DNA from: Betaproteobacteria bacterium
Lineage (GTDB): Bacteria; Pseudomonadota; Gammaproteobacteria; Burkholderiales; SG8-39
Assembly (NCBI GenBank): GCA_005888925.1
Contig: VBCP01000100.1
Coordinates: 1 to 6,473 of the forward strand
DNA: 6,473 nucleotides
Direction: 5' to 3'
Shown: piece after piece, positions 1 through 5,416 of the stretch
Layout of the letters: each line of letters begins with the position of its first letter
How positions within the stretch are numbered: the first letter of the stretch is position 1
Made by a program: the position numbers and the translations under genes
Notes under the pieces: model-generated
Seen by the model: only the letters and a program-made list of their open reading frames with translations
Told to the model about the DNA's origin: nothing
Databases searched by the model: none

Positions 1-145
1 TCGGCATGCCCTCGACGCCGTTGAACATCGACGCGAGCTCCGCGAGGTTGCCCGACTGCGCGGCGCTGCGCACTTCGCCGAGCTTGCCCTCGATCGCCTT
101 GCGATCGAGGTTGGTCACCATTCGTACTGTCTTATCGTCTGCCAT
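1..145 (-). CDS. Hypothetical protein, N-terminal 48 residues only (cut by left window edge)
   Basis: This is a reading frame open from an ATG at 145 to the window edge. It starts MADDKTVRMVTNLDRKAIEG and continues through a Leu/Ala-rich stretch to VEGMP. A purine-rich ribosome binding site (GGGAGGGGAA, complement of 151-160) lies 5 nt before the ATG, which supports both the start and the reality of the gene. It begins 29 nt after the stop of the NUDIX/metallo-beta-lactamase gene on the same strand, so it is probably the next gene of the same operon. No signal peptide or membrane segment is visible in this part. The residues seen look soluble, charged and helical. I do not recognise the family, and the missing C-terminus prevents any functional call. 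Confidence 0.7.
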   Translation of the reverse strand, partial: MADDKTVRMVTNLDRKAIEGKLGEVRSAAQSGNLAELASMFNGVEGMP

Positions 146-174
146 GCTGCTTCCCCTCCCTAATACGGTCGATC

Positions 175-1794
175 TTATCCAGCCGTCCGCGATTTTACCA
201 GCGAGTAGCGCTCGCCCGCGGCGCGCACCGCGCCGTCCGCCGCCAATTTGTCGAGGTGCGCCGTCAGCGAGCGGGCGGCGACGCGGTGGATGCGCACCGG
301 CACGTCGTCATAGACGAGCGGCAGCAGCTCCTCGATCGATGCCGGACCAATCTTTACAAGAGCGTTGACCACTTTTTCCTCACGCGCCAGGCGATGCGCG
401 ATTAAGCGGCGCAGCTCCTTTTTCGGCGCGCCGATGAGATAGCCGTGGCCGGGCGCGATGATGGCGATGTCCTCGTCGAGCAGCTTCTCGAGCGATTGCA
501 GGTAGGCGCGCATGTCGCCATCCGGCGGATTGATCACCACCGTCGAGCCCTGCATCACGTGGTCGCCGGTGAAGAGCATCTTCGTCTGCTCGAGCAGGTA
601 GCACAGATGATTCGATGCATGTCCCGGCGTGTGAATCGCGCGCAGGGCGACCGAACCAAGATCCACGCGCTGGCCGTTCTCCAGCACGAAATCCGGTTTG
701 AAGGTTGCATCCTGGCCCGCGGGCGCCGGCCGGCCGAGCACTTGCGCCCCCGTTGCGGCCTTGATCGCGGCCGCGGCAGGCGAATGATCCTGGTGCGTGT
801 GCGTGCAGAGGATCCATTTGATGTTGCCGAACGCGAGGATCTTCTCGATGTGCGAGGCGATGTCGGGCCCCGGATCGAGCACTGCGCGCTCTCCGTCGGC
901 TTCACTGCGGCCGACGATGTAGGTGTTGGTCCCGGGGCCGGTCATCATGCCGGGATTCGGCGCGATGAGCCGCGTCACCCAGCGATCGAGGCGCTTGGGC
1001 TCGCCGGCGACCAGATCGTAGGTCGTCGCGCCGGTCTCCTGCGGGTCGCTCCAGTGGATCTCGTGGTATTGCGGGTCGACGCGGCGGAACACCTTCTCGC
1101 CTTCCCTGCCGAGGGCGAGGCAGGCGCGGTTCTCCTCGATCTCCTTCAGCGCGCGCACGTGGCGCAGCGCCTCGCCGGCGCTCGCGAAGTTCTTGAGCTC
1201 GCCCAGGATCTCGCGAGTCGCGTGCACCAGCTCGATCTCGCCGCGCGCGGCACGCTCGAGCGCTTCGCGCGGCGTGATCCAGACGTGGTGCACCGTTTCG
1301 GCGGCGTCGTGCGAGGCGAGCTGGCCCTCGGGCGCCACCGCGACGAAAAAGCGCGTGTCGAAGCGCCGCGCGCGGCCGGGCGCCGTGATCCAGTGGCCGC
1401 AATAGGCGAGCTCGGTCGCCGGCAGATAGAGGTCCTGCTCCTGCAGAAGCTCGGCGAACGCCCGGCTGCGGTAATGGGCGAGCGCCGCGGCGCGCTCGGC
1501 CGAGATGAACTGCCCTTGCGCGTCGCAGGCGAGCAGCACGCCTGCTTCCTCGAAGCATTCGCGGATCGCGGCGATCCAATAGGCGACTGGCGGCGTCGGC
1601 ACGAAGAGGCCCCGCACGCGCGCCACGATCCGGCCGTCGTCGTCGGCGGCCTCGAGCGCGCCGCCCGCGAACACGTAGGCGCCGCCGAGGAACGCCGCGT
1701 TTTGCGTTCGCTGCAGCATCAATACCTGCGGTCCGCCGCTCGTATCGCGCAGGAGCGCGAGCGTCGCCGCCGGGCGCGGGACCATGGCGGCCAT
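175..1794 (-). CDS. Fused NUDIX hydrolase (NUDT19-like) and metallo-beta-lactamase-fold hydrolase (LACTB2-like)
   Basis: The protein has 539 residues and two catalytic domains. Residues about 8-240 are a NUDIX domain. GAYVFAGG at 38-45 stands for the usual FPGG, and R78-E79-x2-E82-E83-x-G85 is the core of the NUDIX box. The box is split by about 19 extra residues, as in NUDT19-type enzymes, which cleave CoA or nucleotide diphosphates. Residues about 270-539 resemble LACTB2. NPGMMTGPGTNTYIVG at 280-295 comes first, then metal ligands in THTHQDH (H332, H334, D336, H337), H392 in HTPGH, D411 in TGDH and H450 in PGHG. A C-terminal winged-helix segment follows the HRLAREEKV motif at 467-475. No export signal is seen, so it should be cytosolic. 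The ATG at 1794 overlaps the upstream TGA (TGATG). The SD is poor, so coupled translation is likely; a second ATG at 1785 is a possible start. The substrate is unknown: hydrolysis of a nucleotide or CoA diphosphate plus RNA or thioester hydrolysis are family-based guesses. Confidence 0.9.
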   Translation of the reverse strand: MAAMVPRPAATLALLRDTSGGPQVLMLQRTQNAAFLGGAYVFAGGALEAADDDGRIVARVRGLFVPTPPVAYWIAAIRECFEEAGVLLACDAQGQFISAERAAALAHYRSRAFAELLQEQDLYLPATELAYCGHWITAPGRARRFDTRFFVAVAPEGQLASHDAAETVHHVWITPREALERAARGEIELVHATREILGELKNFASAGEALRHVRALKEIEENRACLALGREGEKVFRRVDPQYHEIHWSDPQETGATTYDLVAGEPKRLDRWVTRLIAPNPGMMTGPGTNTYIVGRSEADGERAVLDPGPDIASHIEKILAFGNIKWILCTHTHQDHSPAAAAIKAATGAQVLGRPAPAGQDATFKPDFVLENGQRVDLGSVALRAIHTPGHASNHLCYLLEQTKMLFTGDHVMQGSTVVINPPDGDMRAYLQSLEKLLDEDIAIIAPGHGYLIGAPKKELRRLIAHRLAREEKVVNALVKIGPASIEELLPLVYDDVPVRIHRVAARSLTAHLDKLAADGAVRAAGERYSLVKSRTAG

Positions 1795-2696
1795 CAGTGC
1801 ACGATCCGCCGCACGATCTCGGCCGCGGGCAGAACCGAGTCGATGAGATCGACCGCTTCGCCGGCGAAGATGAGCGCGGTGTCGAAGTCCCTGCGCTCCA
1901 CGGCCGCGTAATACGCCTTGCATTCGGCGTCCATGCGCTGCTTGAGCTCGGCCTCGCGCCCCTGCCAGGTATCGGTGAACTTGTTGCGCAGGGCGCGCCC
2001 CGTGATCCCGCGCCAGTCGAAATTGCGCACCACGTCGAAGACGGTGGTGCGGATGGTCGCGTCGCCACTTGCTTCCACGATGCGCTTCTTCGCCTGCGGC
2101 GAGGTGAGCGCTTCCTCCGAGGCGCTGAAGCGCGTGCCGATGAGGACACCGTCAGCGCCGAGCGCCATGGCGGCATCAAAGCCGCGCCGATCGGCGATGC
2201 CGCCAGCGGCGAGCACCGGGGTGTTTGCAGCGATGTCCTTCACCGCCGGTAGCAGGGCAAAGAGGGACCGTTCACCGCCATGCCCGCCGGCTTCGGTTCC
2301 CTGCGCCACCAGCACGTCGGGCGCGGCTTCGAGCGCCTGCCGCGTGATCGCCAGGCTCTGCACCTGGCAGATGAGCTTCGCGCCGCTCTGCCTGATCTTG
2401 GCGGCGAAAGGGCGCGGATCGCCGAAGGACAGCATCACCGCGCAGGGCTTGTAGCTGAGCGCGAGATCGAGGAGCTCCGGCCGCTTCGCAAGGCTCCAGG
2501 TGATGAAGCCGATGCCGACGCGCGCGCCTTCGGCATGCTGGAACTGTTCCCGAATCCACGCGGCATCACCATATCCGGCGCCGATGAGGCCGAGACCCCC
2601 TGCGCGCGATACCGCCGCGGCAAGCGCGCCGCCGGAAACTGATCCCATGGGCGCAAGCACCAGCGGCTTCGCGATGCCGAGCAGCTTGGCGATCAT
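1794..2696 (-). CDS. Nitronate monooxygenase / 2-nitropropane dioxygenase-like FMN oxidoreductase
   Basis: The 300-residue protein is a TIM-barrel flavoprotein of the NMO family. Visible motifs in order are the N-terminal LVLAPMGSVSGGALAAAVS (12-30), where family members start the barrel and bind FMN; QGTEAGGHGG (132-141) with His139, the equivalent of the catalytic base in nitronate monooxygenases; AAGGIADRRG (163-172); and GADGVLIGTRF (180-190), the phosphate-binding end of the barrel. Characterised relatives oxidise alkyl nitronates with O2. FabK-like relatives reduce enoyl thioesters, so the real substrate may be different. The ATG at 2696 is chosen because the protein then begins at the conserved barrel strand and overlaps the upstream SDR gene by 4 nt (ATGA). 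An in-frame extension to 3044 would overlap the SDR gene by about 350 nt and adds only Arg-rich shadow sequence. No good SD is present, consistent with coupling. Family confidence is high; substrate is unknown. Confidence 0.9.
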   Translation of the reverse strand: MIAKLLGIAKPLVLAPMGSVSGGALAAAVSRAGGLGLIGAGYGDAAWIREQFQHAEGARVGIGFITWSLAKRPELLDLALSYKPCAVMLSFGDPRPFAAKIRQSGAKLICQVQSLAITRQALEAAPDVLVAQGTEAGGHGGERSLFALLPAVKDIAANTPVLAAGGIADRRGFDAAMALGADGVLIGTRFSASEEALTSPQAKKRIVEASGDATIRTTVFDVVRNFDWRGITGRALRNKFTDTWQGREAELKQRMDAECKAYYAAVERRDFDTALIFAGEAVDLIDSVLPAAEIVRRIVH

Positions 2697-3574
2697 GCCG
2701 TGCGACCGGCCCGATCCTTCTCGTTCTGCGCTTTGATCATGGCGCGCATGCGCTCCCAATCGGCGTCCGAGAGCTTGTCGAGCTCGGTGAAGTAGGCGCC
2801 AGAGCCGGTGGCGAGGTAGCCGGCACCGTCCACCGCGATGGTCTCGCCCGAGAGCCATTCGCAGCCGTCGGCCATGAGGAAGGTGGCGAGGTTCTGCAGC
2901 TCTTCCATTTTCCCGACGCGGCGCATCGGGTTCATCTTCGAAGAATCGTCGAAGCCGCCGCCGGGACGCAGGCGCTTGCTCGCCCCCTCCGTCGGGAACG
3001 GTCCCGGCGCGATGGCGTTGAGGCGAATGCCGAAGCGGCCCCATTCCACCGCGAGCGATTTCGTCATGACGTGCAGGCCGGCCTTCGACATGGCCGAGGG
3101 CACCACGTACGGCGAGCCGGTGTGGACCCAGGTGACGAGGATCGAAAGCACCGTGCCCTTGTCGCCGCCGGCGATCCAGCGCTTGCCCACGGCGTGCGTC
3201 ACGTAGAACGTGCCGTGGAACACGATATTGGCGATGGCGTTGAAGCCGTTCGGCGTCAGGTCCTTCGTCGGGCTGATGAAGTTGCCGGCGGCGTTGTTGA
3301 CGAGGCCGGTGAGCGGGCCGCCTTCGTCCCAGATTCTCTGCACCATGGCATCCACTGCGGCGGCGTCGCGGATATCGACCGACTGCGTGCGCACGCGCCC
3401 GCCATGCTTCGCCATCAGTTCTTTCGCGGTGTCTTCCAGCACGCCGCCGCGGCGGCCGGCGAGCCAGAGCTCGGCGCCGAGCGCGAGGTATTTGGCGGCG
3501 ATCTCTTTGCCGAGGCCGGTGCCGCCGCCGGTGACGAGGATGCGCTTACCTTTGAGAAGGTTTTCCTTGAACAT
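2693..3574 (-). CDS. SDR-family oxidoreductase resembling 2,4-dienoyl-CoA reductase
   Basis: The protein is a 293-residue Rossmann-fold short-chain dehydrogenase. TGGGTGLG (15-22) is the dinucleotide-binding turn. Arg41-Arg42 after the second strand suggests NADP(H). VDIRD (66-70) contacts adenine, and NNAAGNFISPT (93-103) is nearly diagnostic of the dienoyl-CoA reductase branch. VVPSAMSKAG (157-166) carries Lys164, and NAIAPGPFPTEGA (186-198) follows. Relatives reduce 2,4-dienoyl-CoA with NADPH during oxidation of unsaturated fatty acids. The usual YxxxK tyrosine is Ser160, as in DECR, but the alternative tyrosine of human DECR1 (in TTIYAETGS) aligns with Trp149 here. The nearest Tyr is Tyr156, so the exact reaction is uncertain. 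The ATG at 3574 gives the normal N-terminus (MFKENLLKGKRILVTGG) with GGAG 5 nt upstream. A frame extension to 3748 lies inside the tautomerase gene and is rejected. The SD sits in a hairpin described separately. Confidence 0.9.
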   Translation of the reverse strand: MFKENLLKGKRILVTGGGTGLGKEIAAKYLALGAELWLAGRRGGVLEDTAKELMAKHGGRVRTQSVDIRDAAAVDAMVQRIWDEGGPLTGLVNNAAGNFISPTKDLTPNGFNAIANIVFHGTFYVTHAVGKRWIAGGDKGTVLSILVTWVHTGSPYVVPSAMSKAGLHVMTKSLAVEWGRFGIRLNAIAPGPFPTEGASKRLRPGGGFDDSSKMNPMRRVGKMEELQNLATFLMADGCEWLSGETIAVDGAGYLATGSGAYFTELDKLSDADWERMRAMIKAQNEKDRAGRTA

Positions 3575-3575
3575 G

Positions 3576-3598
3576 CGCGCTCCGGGAGAGGGAGCGCG
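3576..3598 (-). promoter_or_regulatory. Inverted repeat masking the ribosome binding site of the SDR gene
   Basis: CGCGCTCC (3576-3583) and GGAGCGCG (3591-3598) are perfect 8-bp inverted arms around a 7-nt loop. In the leftward mRNA the 3' arm contains the GGAG Shine-Dalgarno, ends 1 nt before the AUG at 3574, and would be base-paired. The 5' arm begins 4 nt after the stop codon of the tautomerase gene (3605-3603), so a ribosome terminating there would cover it. There is no T-run on either side, so a Rho-independent terminator is unlikely. The repeat is directly visible; a role in translational coupling is inferred. Confidence 0.5.
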
Positions 3599-3602
3599 TA
3601 TT

Positions 3603-4013
3603 CTAAGCCGGGACTTTCTCCGCAGCGGCGTAGGAAGCTTCGCCCGCATTTTCGACATGCGCGAAGGACCAGTTCTCCTTGGGCACCTCGACCAGGTTGA
3701 TCCAGGCGTCTTCGCGGCGCAGGCCCAGGGCGGCCAGGTTGTCCGCAATGCGGCGGAAAAGCGCGCGCTTCTGCGCGAGCGTCCGCCCCGTGCTGATGGT
3801 GATCTGCACGATCACGATGTCATTGCTGCGCGCGATGCCGAGGTAGCCCGGGTCGTAGACCAGGTCGCCGGGCTCGTGCTCGCTCAAGAGCTGGAAGCGG
3901 TCGAGCTCCGGCACGTCGATGGTCTCGACCAGCGCGCGGTGGATCGCGTCGCCGAGCTTGCGGCGGAAATCCGCCGTCCTGCCCTTGCGCAGCGAAATTC
4001 GCACTAGCGGCAC
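3603..4013 (-). CDS. Tautomerase-superfamily protein (Tautomerase_2 / malonate semialdehyde decarboxylase-like), GTG start
   Basis: The protein has 136 residues, the usual length for long 4-oxalocrotonate-tautomerase relatives. It begins with GTG-encoded fMet followed by PLVRISLRKG. Removal of the initiator would expose Pro1, the catalytic base of the superfamily, which fixes the start at 4013 although no ATG is there. GGGAAG (complement of 4019-4024) is a usable SD 5 nt upstream. Conserved family stretches are VPELDRFQLLSEHEPGDLVYD (34-54), LGIARSNDIVIVQIT (58-72) and the C-terminal LVEVPKENWSF (107-117). Compared from memory with malonate semialdehyde decarboxylase, Asp37 (mature numbering) and the second of the two active-site Arg (Arg77 here) are kept. 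The first Arg aligns with Thr75, so that exact decarboxylase activity is doubtful. A keto-enol tautomerase or hydratase role is more cautious. The gene follows the 56-residue gene by 2 nt and precedes the SDR by 28 nt. Expected to be cytosolic and oligomeric. Confidence 0.88.
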   Translation of the reverse strand: MPLVRISLRKGRTADFRRKLGDAIHRALVETIDVPELDRFQLLSEHEPGDLVYDPGYLGIARSNDIVIVQITISTGRTLAQKRALFRRIADNLAALGLRREDAWINLVEVPKENWSFAHVENAGEASYAAAEKVPA

Positions 4014-4015
4014 GG

Positions 4016-4186
4016 CTACTTCCCGTGCACCGCGAGCCAGCGCGACGCACGCAGCGGAGTCGCCTGCGCCTTGAGGCCGGCGAAGAACCGCGCGAGCGGG
4101 ACGATGATCAGCTGATGGACTGCCTCGGCGCGCTCCCGGCGCGCGCGGGCGTTCAGCGTTTCCAGGTTCGGATAATCGAGTCTCAT
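4016..4186 (-). CDS. Small basic protein of unknown function (56 aa)
   Basis: An ATG at 4186 with a strong SD (AAGGGAG, complement of 4192-4198, 5 nt spacing) opens a 56-codon frame ending in TAG at 4016-4018. The SD overlaps the TGA stop of the DUF2917 gene, and the stop lies 2 nt before the tautomerase GTG. It therefore fits the gap between two good genes exactly. The protein starts MRLDYPNLETLNARARRERA and is rich in Arg and Ala. It has an amphipathic helix-like middle with a short hydrophobic patch LIIVPLARFFAGL (26-38), too short and interrupted for a convincing membrane span. It ends RWLAVHGK. I do not recognise the family. It loosely recalls the short Arg-rich proteins found near DUF2917 genes, but I cannot confirm that. 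A real small gene is likely from start signals and fit; function is unknown. Confidence 0.65.
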   Translation of the reverse strand: MRLDYPNLETLNARARRERAEAVHQLIIVPLARFFAGLKAQATPLRASRWLAVHGK

Positions 4187-4197
4187 GGCTACTCCCT

Positions 4198-4428
4198 TCA
4201 GGCGAAAGAGACGGCGGCGGCTCCGCCGAGCGAGTTGACGAGCGCGATGCCGCGCTCACGCAGGCGGTAGGAATCCCCGGGCTCGAGCACGATGTCCTTG
4301 GGCTGGTTTTCCTCGGTGATCCATACCGCGCCTTCGAGCGCGGACACGGTGCTGCCGGCGCCGTCCACGACCTTGAGGGTCTGGTTCGGCCCGAGCTTCA
4401 CGGCGCCTTTCTTCAGTTCCAGTTTCAT
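4198..4428 (-). CDS. DUF2917 family protein
   Basis: The 76-residue protein matches the DUF2917 pattern: an N-terminal MKLELKKGAVKLGPNQTLKV, then GAVWITEENQPKDIVLEPGDSYRL (33-56) and a C-terminal IALVNSLGGAAAVSFA (61-76). The repeated short beta strands and the W-I-T-x-E ... D-x-x-L-x-P-G-D order look like a small cupin-like barrel. No histidine metal cluster is visible, and the biochemical function of the family is unknown. The ATG at 4428 is preferred because AAGGAG (complement of 4435-4440) lies 6 nt upstream. An in-frame ATG at 4449 lacks an SD and falls in the dyad of the control region. It is the first gene of the leftward run and stands divergently beside the LysR gene, an arrangement I associate with betaproteobacteria. 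Control by that LysR protein is inferred. Confidence 0.85.
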   Translation of the reverse strand: MKLELKKGAVKLGPNQTLKVVDGAGSTVSALEGAVWITEENQPKDIVLEPGDSYRLRERGIALVNSLGGAAAVSFA

Positions 4429-4447
4429 GGGCTGCTCCTTATTTGGC

Positions 4448-4462
4448 ATGCGTAGAATGCAT
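4448..4462. promoter_or_regulatory. Candidate LysR-type binding site (ATGC-N7-GCAT, T-N11-A)
   Basis: ATGC GTAGAAT GCAT is a perfect 4-bp-arm inverted repeat whose T4449 and A4461 are separated by 11 nt, the classic T-N11-A layout of LysR-family sites. It lies between the divergent DUF2917 and LysR genes, directly upstream of the candidate LysR promoter and 20 nt from the DUF2917 start codon. The short arms mean chance occurrence is possible. Confidence 0.4.
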
Positions 4463-4464
4463 CC

Positions 4465-4492
4465 TTGGCCCTAGGCGCTCAAACGGTAAATT
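4465..4492 (+). promoter_or_regulatory. Candidate sigma70-like promoter of the LysR gene
   Basis: TTGGCC (4465-4470) and TAAATT (4487-4492) each match 4 of 6 positions of the -35 and -10 consensus, with a 16-nt spacer. Initiation about 7 nt downstream would fall near 4499, leaving only about 6 nt before the ATG at 4505. This agrees with the absence of a Shine-Dalgarno there. The match is modest and unconfirmed. Confidence 0.3.
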
Positions 4493-4504
4493 CTCAAGAC
4501 ACAC

Positions 4505-5413
4505 ATGAGAAATAGGAATGTCATCCCCAGCCTGGACCTGCTGCAGGGCTTCGAGGCGGCGGCGCGTCACCTGTCCTTCACCAAGGCGGGCGAGGAGCTG
4601 TTCCTCACCCAGTCGGCGGTGAGCCGGCAGATCAAGGAGCTCGAGGACCAGCTCGGGGTGGCCCTCTTTCACCGCCGCCACCGGGCGCTCGCGCTCACCG
4701 ATGCCGGCCAGCAGTTCTATGCCGCGGCCGCCCAGGTGCTCACGACCATGCGCACGGCGACGAGCCGGCTGAAAGCGCAGAGCGGGCGCCAGCCGCTGTC
4801 GGTCACGACCACGCACTCGTTCGCGGCGCTCTGGCTGATCCCGCGCCTCGCGGGCTTCACGCGCACGCATCCGAGCGTGGACGTGCGCATCACCGCCGAT
4901 ACCCGCGTCCAGGATCTGGACCGCGACGGCCTCGACCTCGCGATCCGGCACGGGCCGGCTTCGCTCGCCGGGCCGAACGCCGTGCGCCTCTTCGGCGAGC
5001 GCGTGTTCCCGGTGTGCAGCCCGAAGCTGCTCAAGAAGAATCCGTTGCGCGAGCCGGCGGATCTCAAGAACCACTGTCTGTTGCAGTACGACGATCCTGA
5101 TGTCCGGCATCCGTGGCTGCACTGGAAGACCTGGCTCGAGGTCGCCGGCATCCCCGACCTGCGCCCCGTGGGGACGCTCTCCTTCTCGGGATTCGAGCAG
5201 ATCATCCCGGCGGCCGTCGCCGGCCACGGCGTCGCGCTAGGACGCAGCCCGCTGGTGAAGGACCTGCTCGCTACGAAGGAGCTGGTAGCGCCCTTCAAGA
5301 CGAGCGCCGATCCGGCGCGCGCCTATTTCGCCATTACCGCCAAATCGGCCGCCGGGCGGCCGGAGGTCGCAGGCTTCGTCGAGTGGCTGAAGCAAGAGGC
5401 CGCGAAGCGGTGA
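4505..5413 (+). CDS. LysR-family transcriptional regulator, GcvA-like
   Basis: The protein has 302 residues, a standard LysR length. Residues 9-68 are the winged helix-turn-helix, with the hallmark FEAAARHLSFTKAGEEL (16-32) and LTQSAVSRQIKELEDQLG (34-51), then LFHRRHRALALTDAGQ (54-69). This wording is typical of the GcvA branch. A linker helix of about 70-92 follows. Residues 97-300 form the two-lobed effector-binding domain: LSVTTTHSFAALWLIPRL (98-115), DLDRDGLDLAIRHG (137-150) and the hinge-crossing AAVAGHGVALG (236-246). The effector cannot be predicted. The ATG at 4505 gives the expected N-terminus, but no SD precedes it, so translation may start on a very short leader. Transcribed divergently from the DUF2917 gene, it probably regulates itself and that operon through the dyad at 4448-4462. 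Its stop is 3 nt from the stop of the convergent oxidoreductase. Confidence 0.93.
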   Translation: MRNRNVIPSLDLLQGFEAAARHLSFTKAGEELFLTQSAVSRQIKELEDQLGVALFHRRHRALALTDAGQQFYAAAAQVLTTMRTATSRLKAQSGRQPLSVTTTHSFAALWLIPRLAGFTRTHPSVDVRITADTRVQDLDRDGLDLAIRHGPASLAGPNAVRLFGERVFPVCSPKLLKKNPLREPADLKNHCLLQYDDPDVRHPWLHWKTWLEVAGIPDLRPVGTLSFSGFEQIIPAAVAGHGVALGRSPLVKDLLATKELVAPFKTSADPARAYFAITAKSAAGRPEVAGFVEWLKQEAAKR

Positions 5414-5416
5414 TGA

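Noticed and set aside
445..1911. Long 488-codon rightward open frame opposite the NUDIX/MBL and NMO genes
   Set aside because: It is antisense to genes with clear catalytic motifs, its translation is Arg/Ala-rich low-complexity shadow sequence, and such frames are expected in GC-rich DNA.
3576..3598. Rho-independent terminator at the CGCGCTCC/GGAGCGCG hairpin
   Set aside because: No T-run follows on either strand, and genes on the same strand continue immediately.
3603..4259. ATG start at 4259 for the tautomerase
   Set aside because: It would overlap the DUF2917 and small genes and bury the catalytic proline; GTG 4013 has an SD and the right N-terminus.
4198..4449. Upstream ATG at 4449 for DUF2917
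   Set aside because: There is no SD, it overlaps the candidate regulator site, and the family N-terminus begins at the ATG at 4428, which has AAGGAG.
4429..4504. Sigma70 promoter for the DUF2917 operon on the minus strand
   Set aside because: TTGAGA and TTGAGC could serve as -35, but the matching -10 hexamers are poor (3/6 or less); I could not place a promoter with confidence.
4439..5227. 262-codon leftward frame inside the LysR gene
   Set aside because: It lies antisense to a well-recognised LysR gene, has no SD, and its composition is that of a GC-rich shadow.
5346..5362. Inverted repeat CGGCCGC-CGG-GCGGCCG near the end of the LysR gene
   Set aside because: It lies in coding sequence with no T-run; such GC palindromes arise easily at this composition and codon use.
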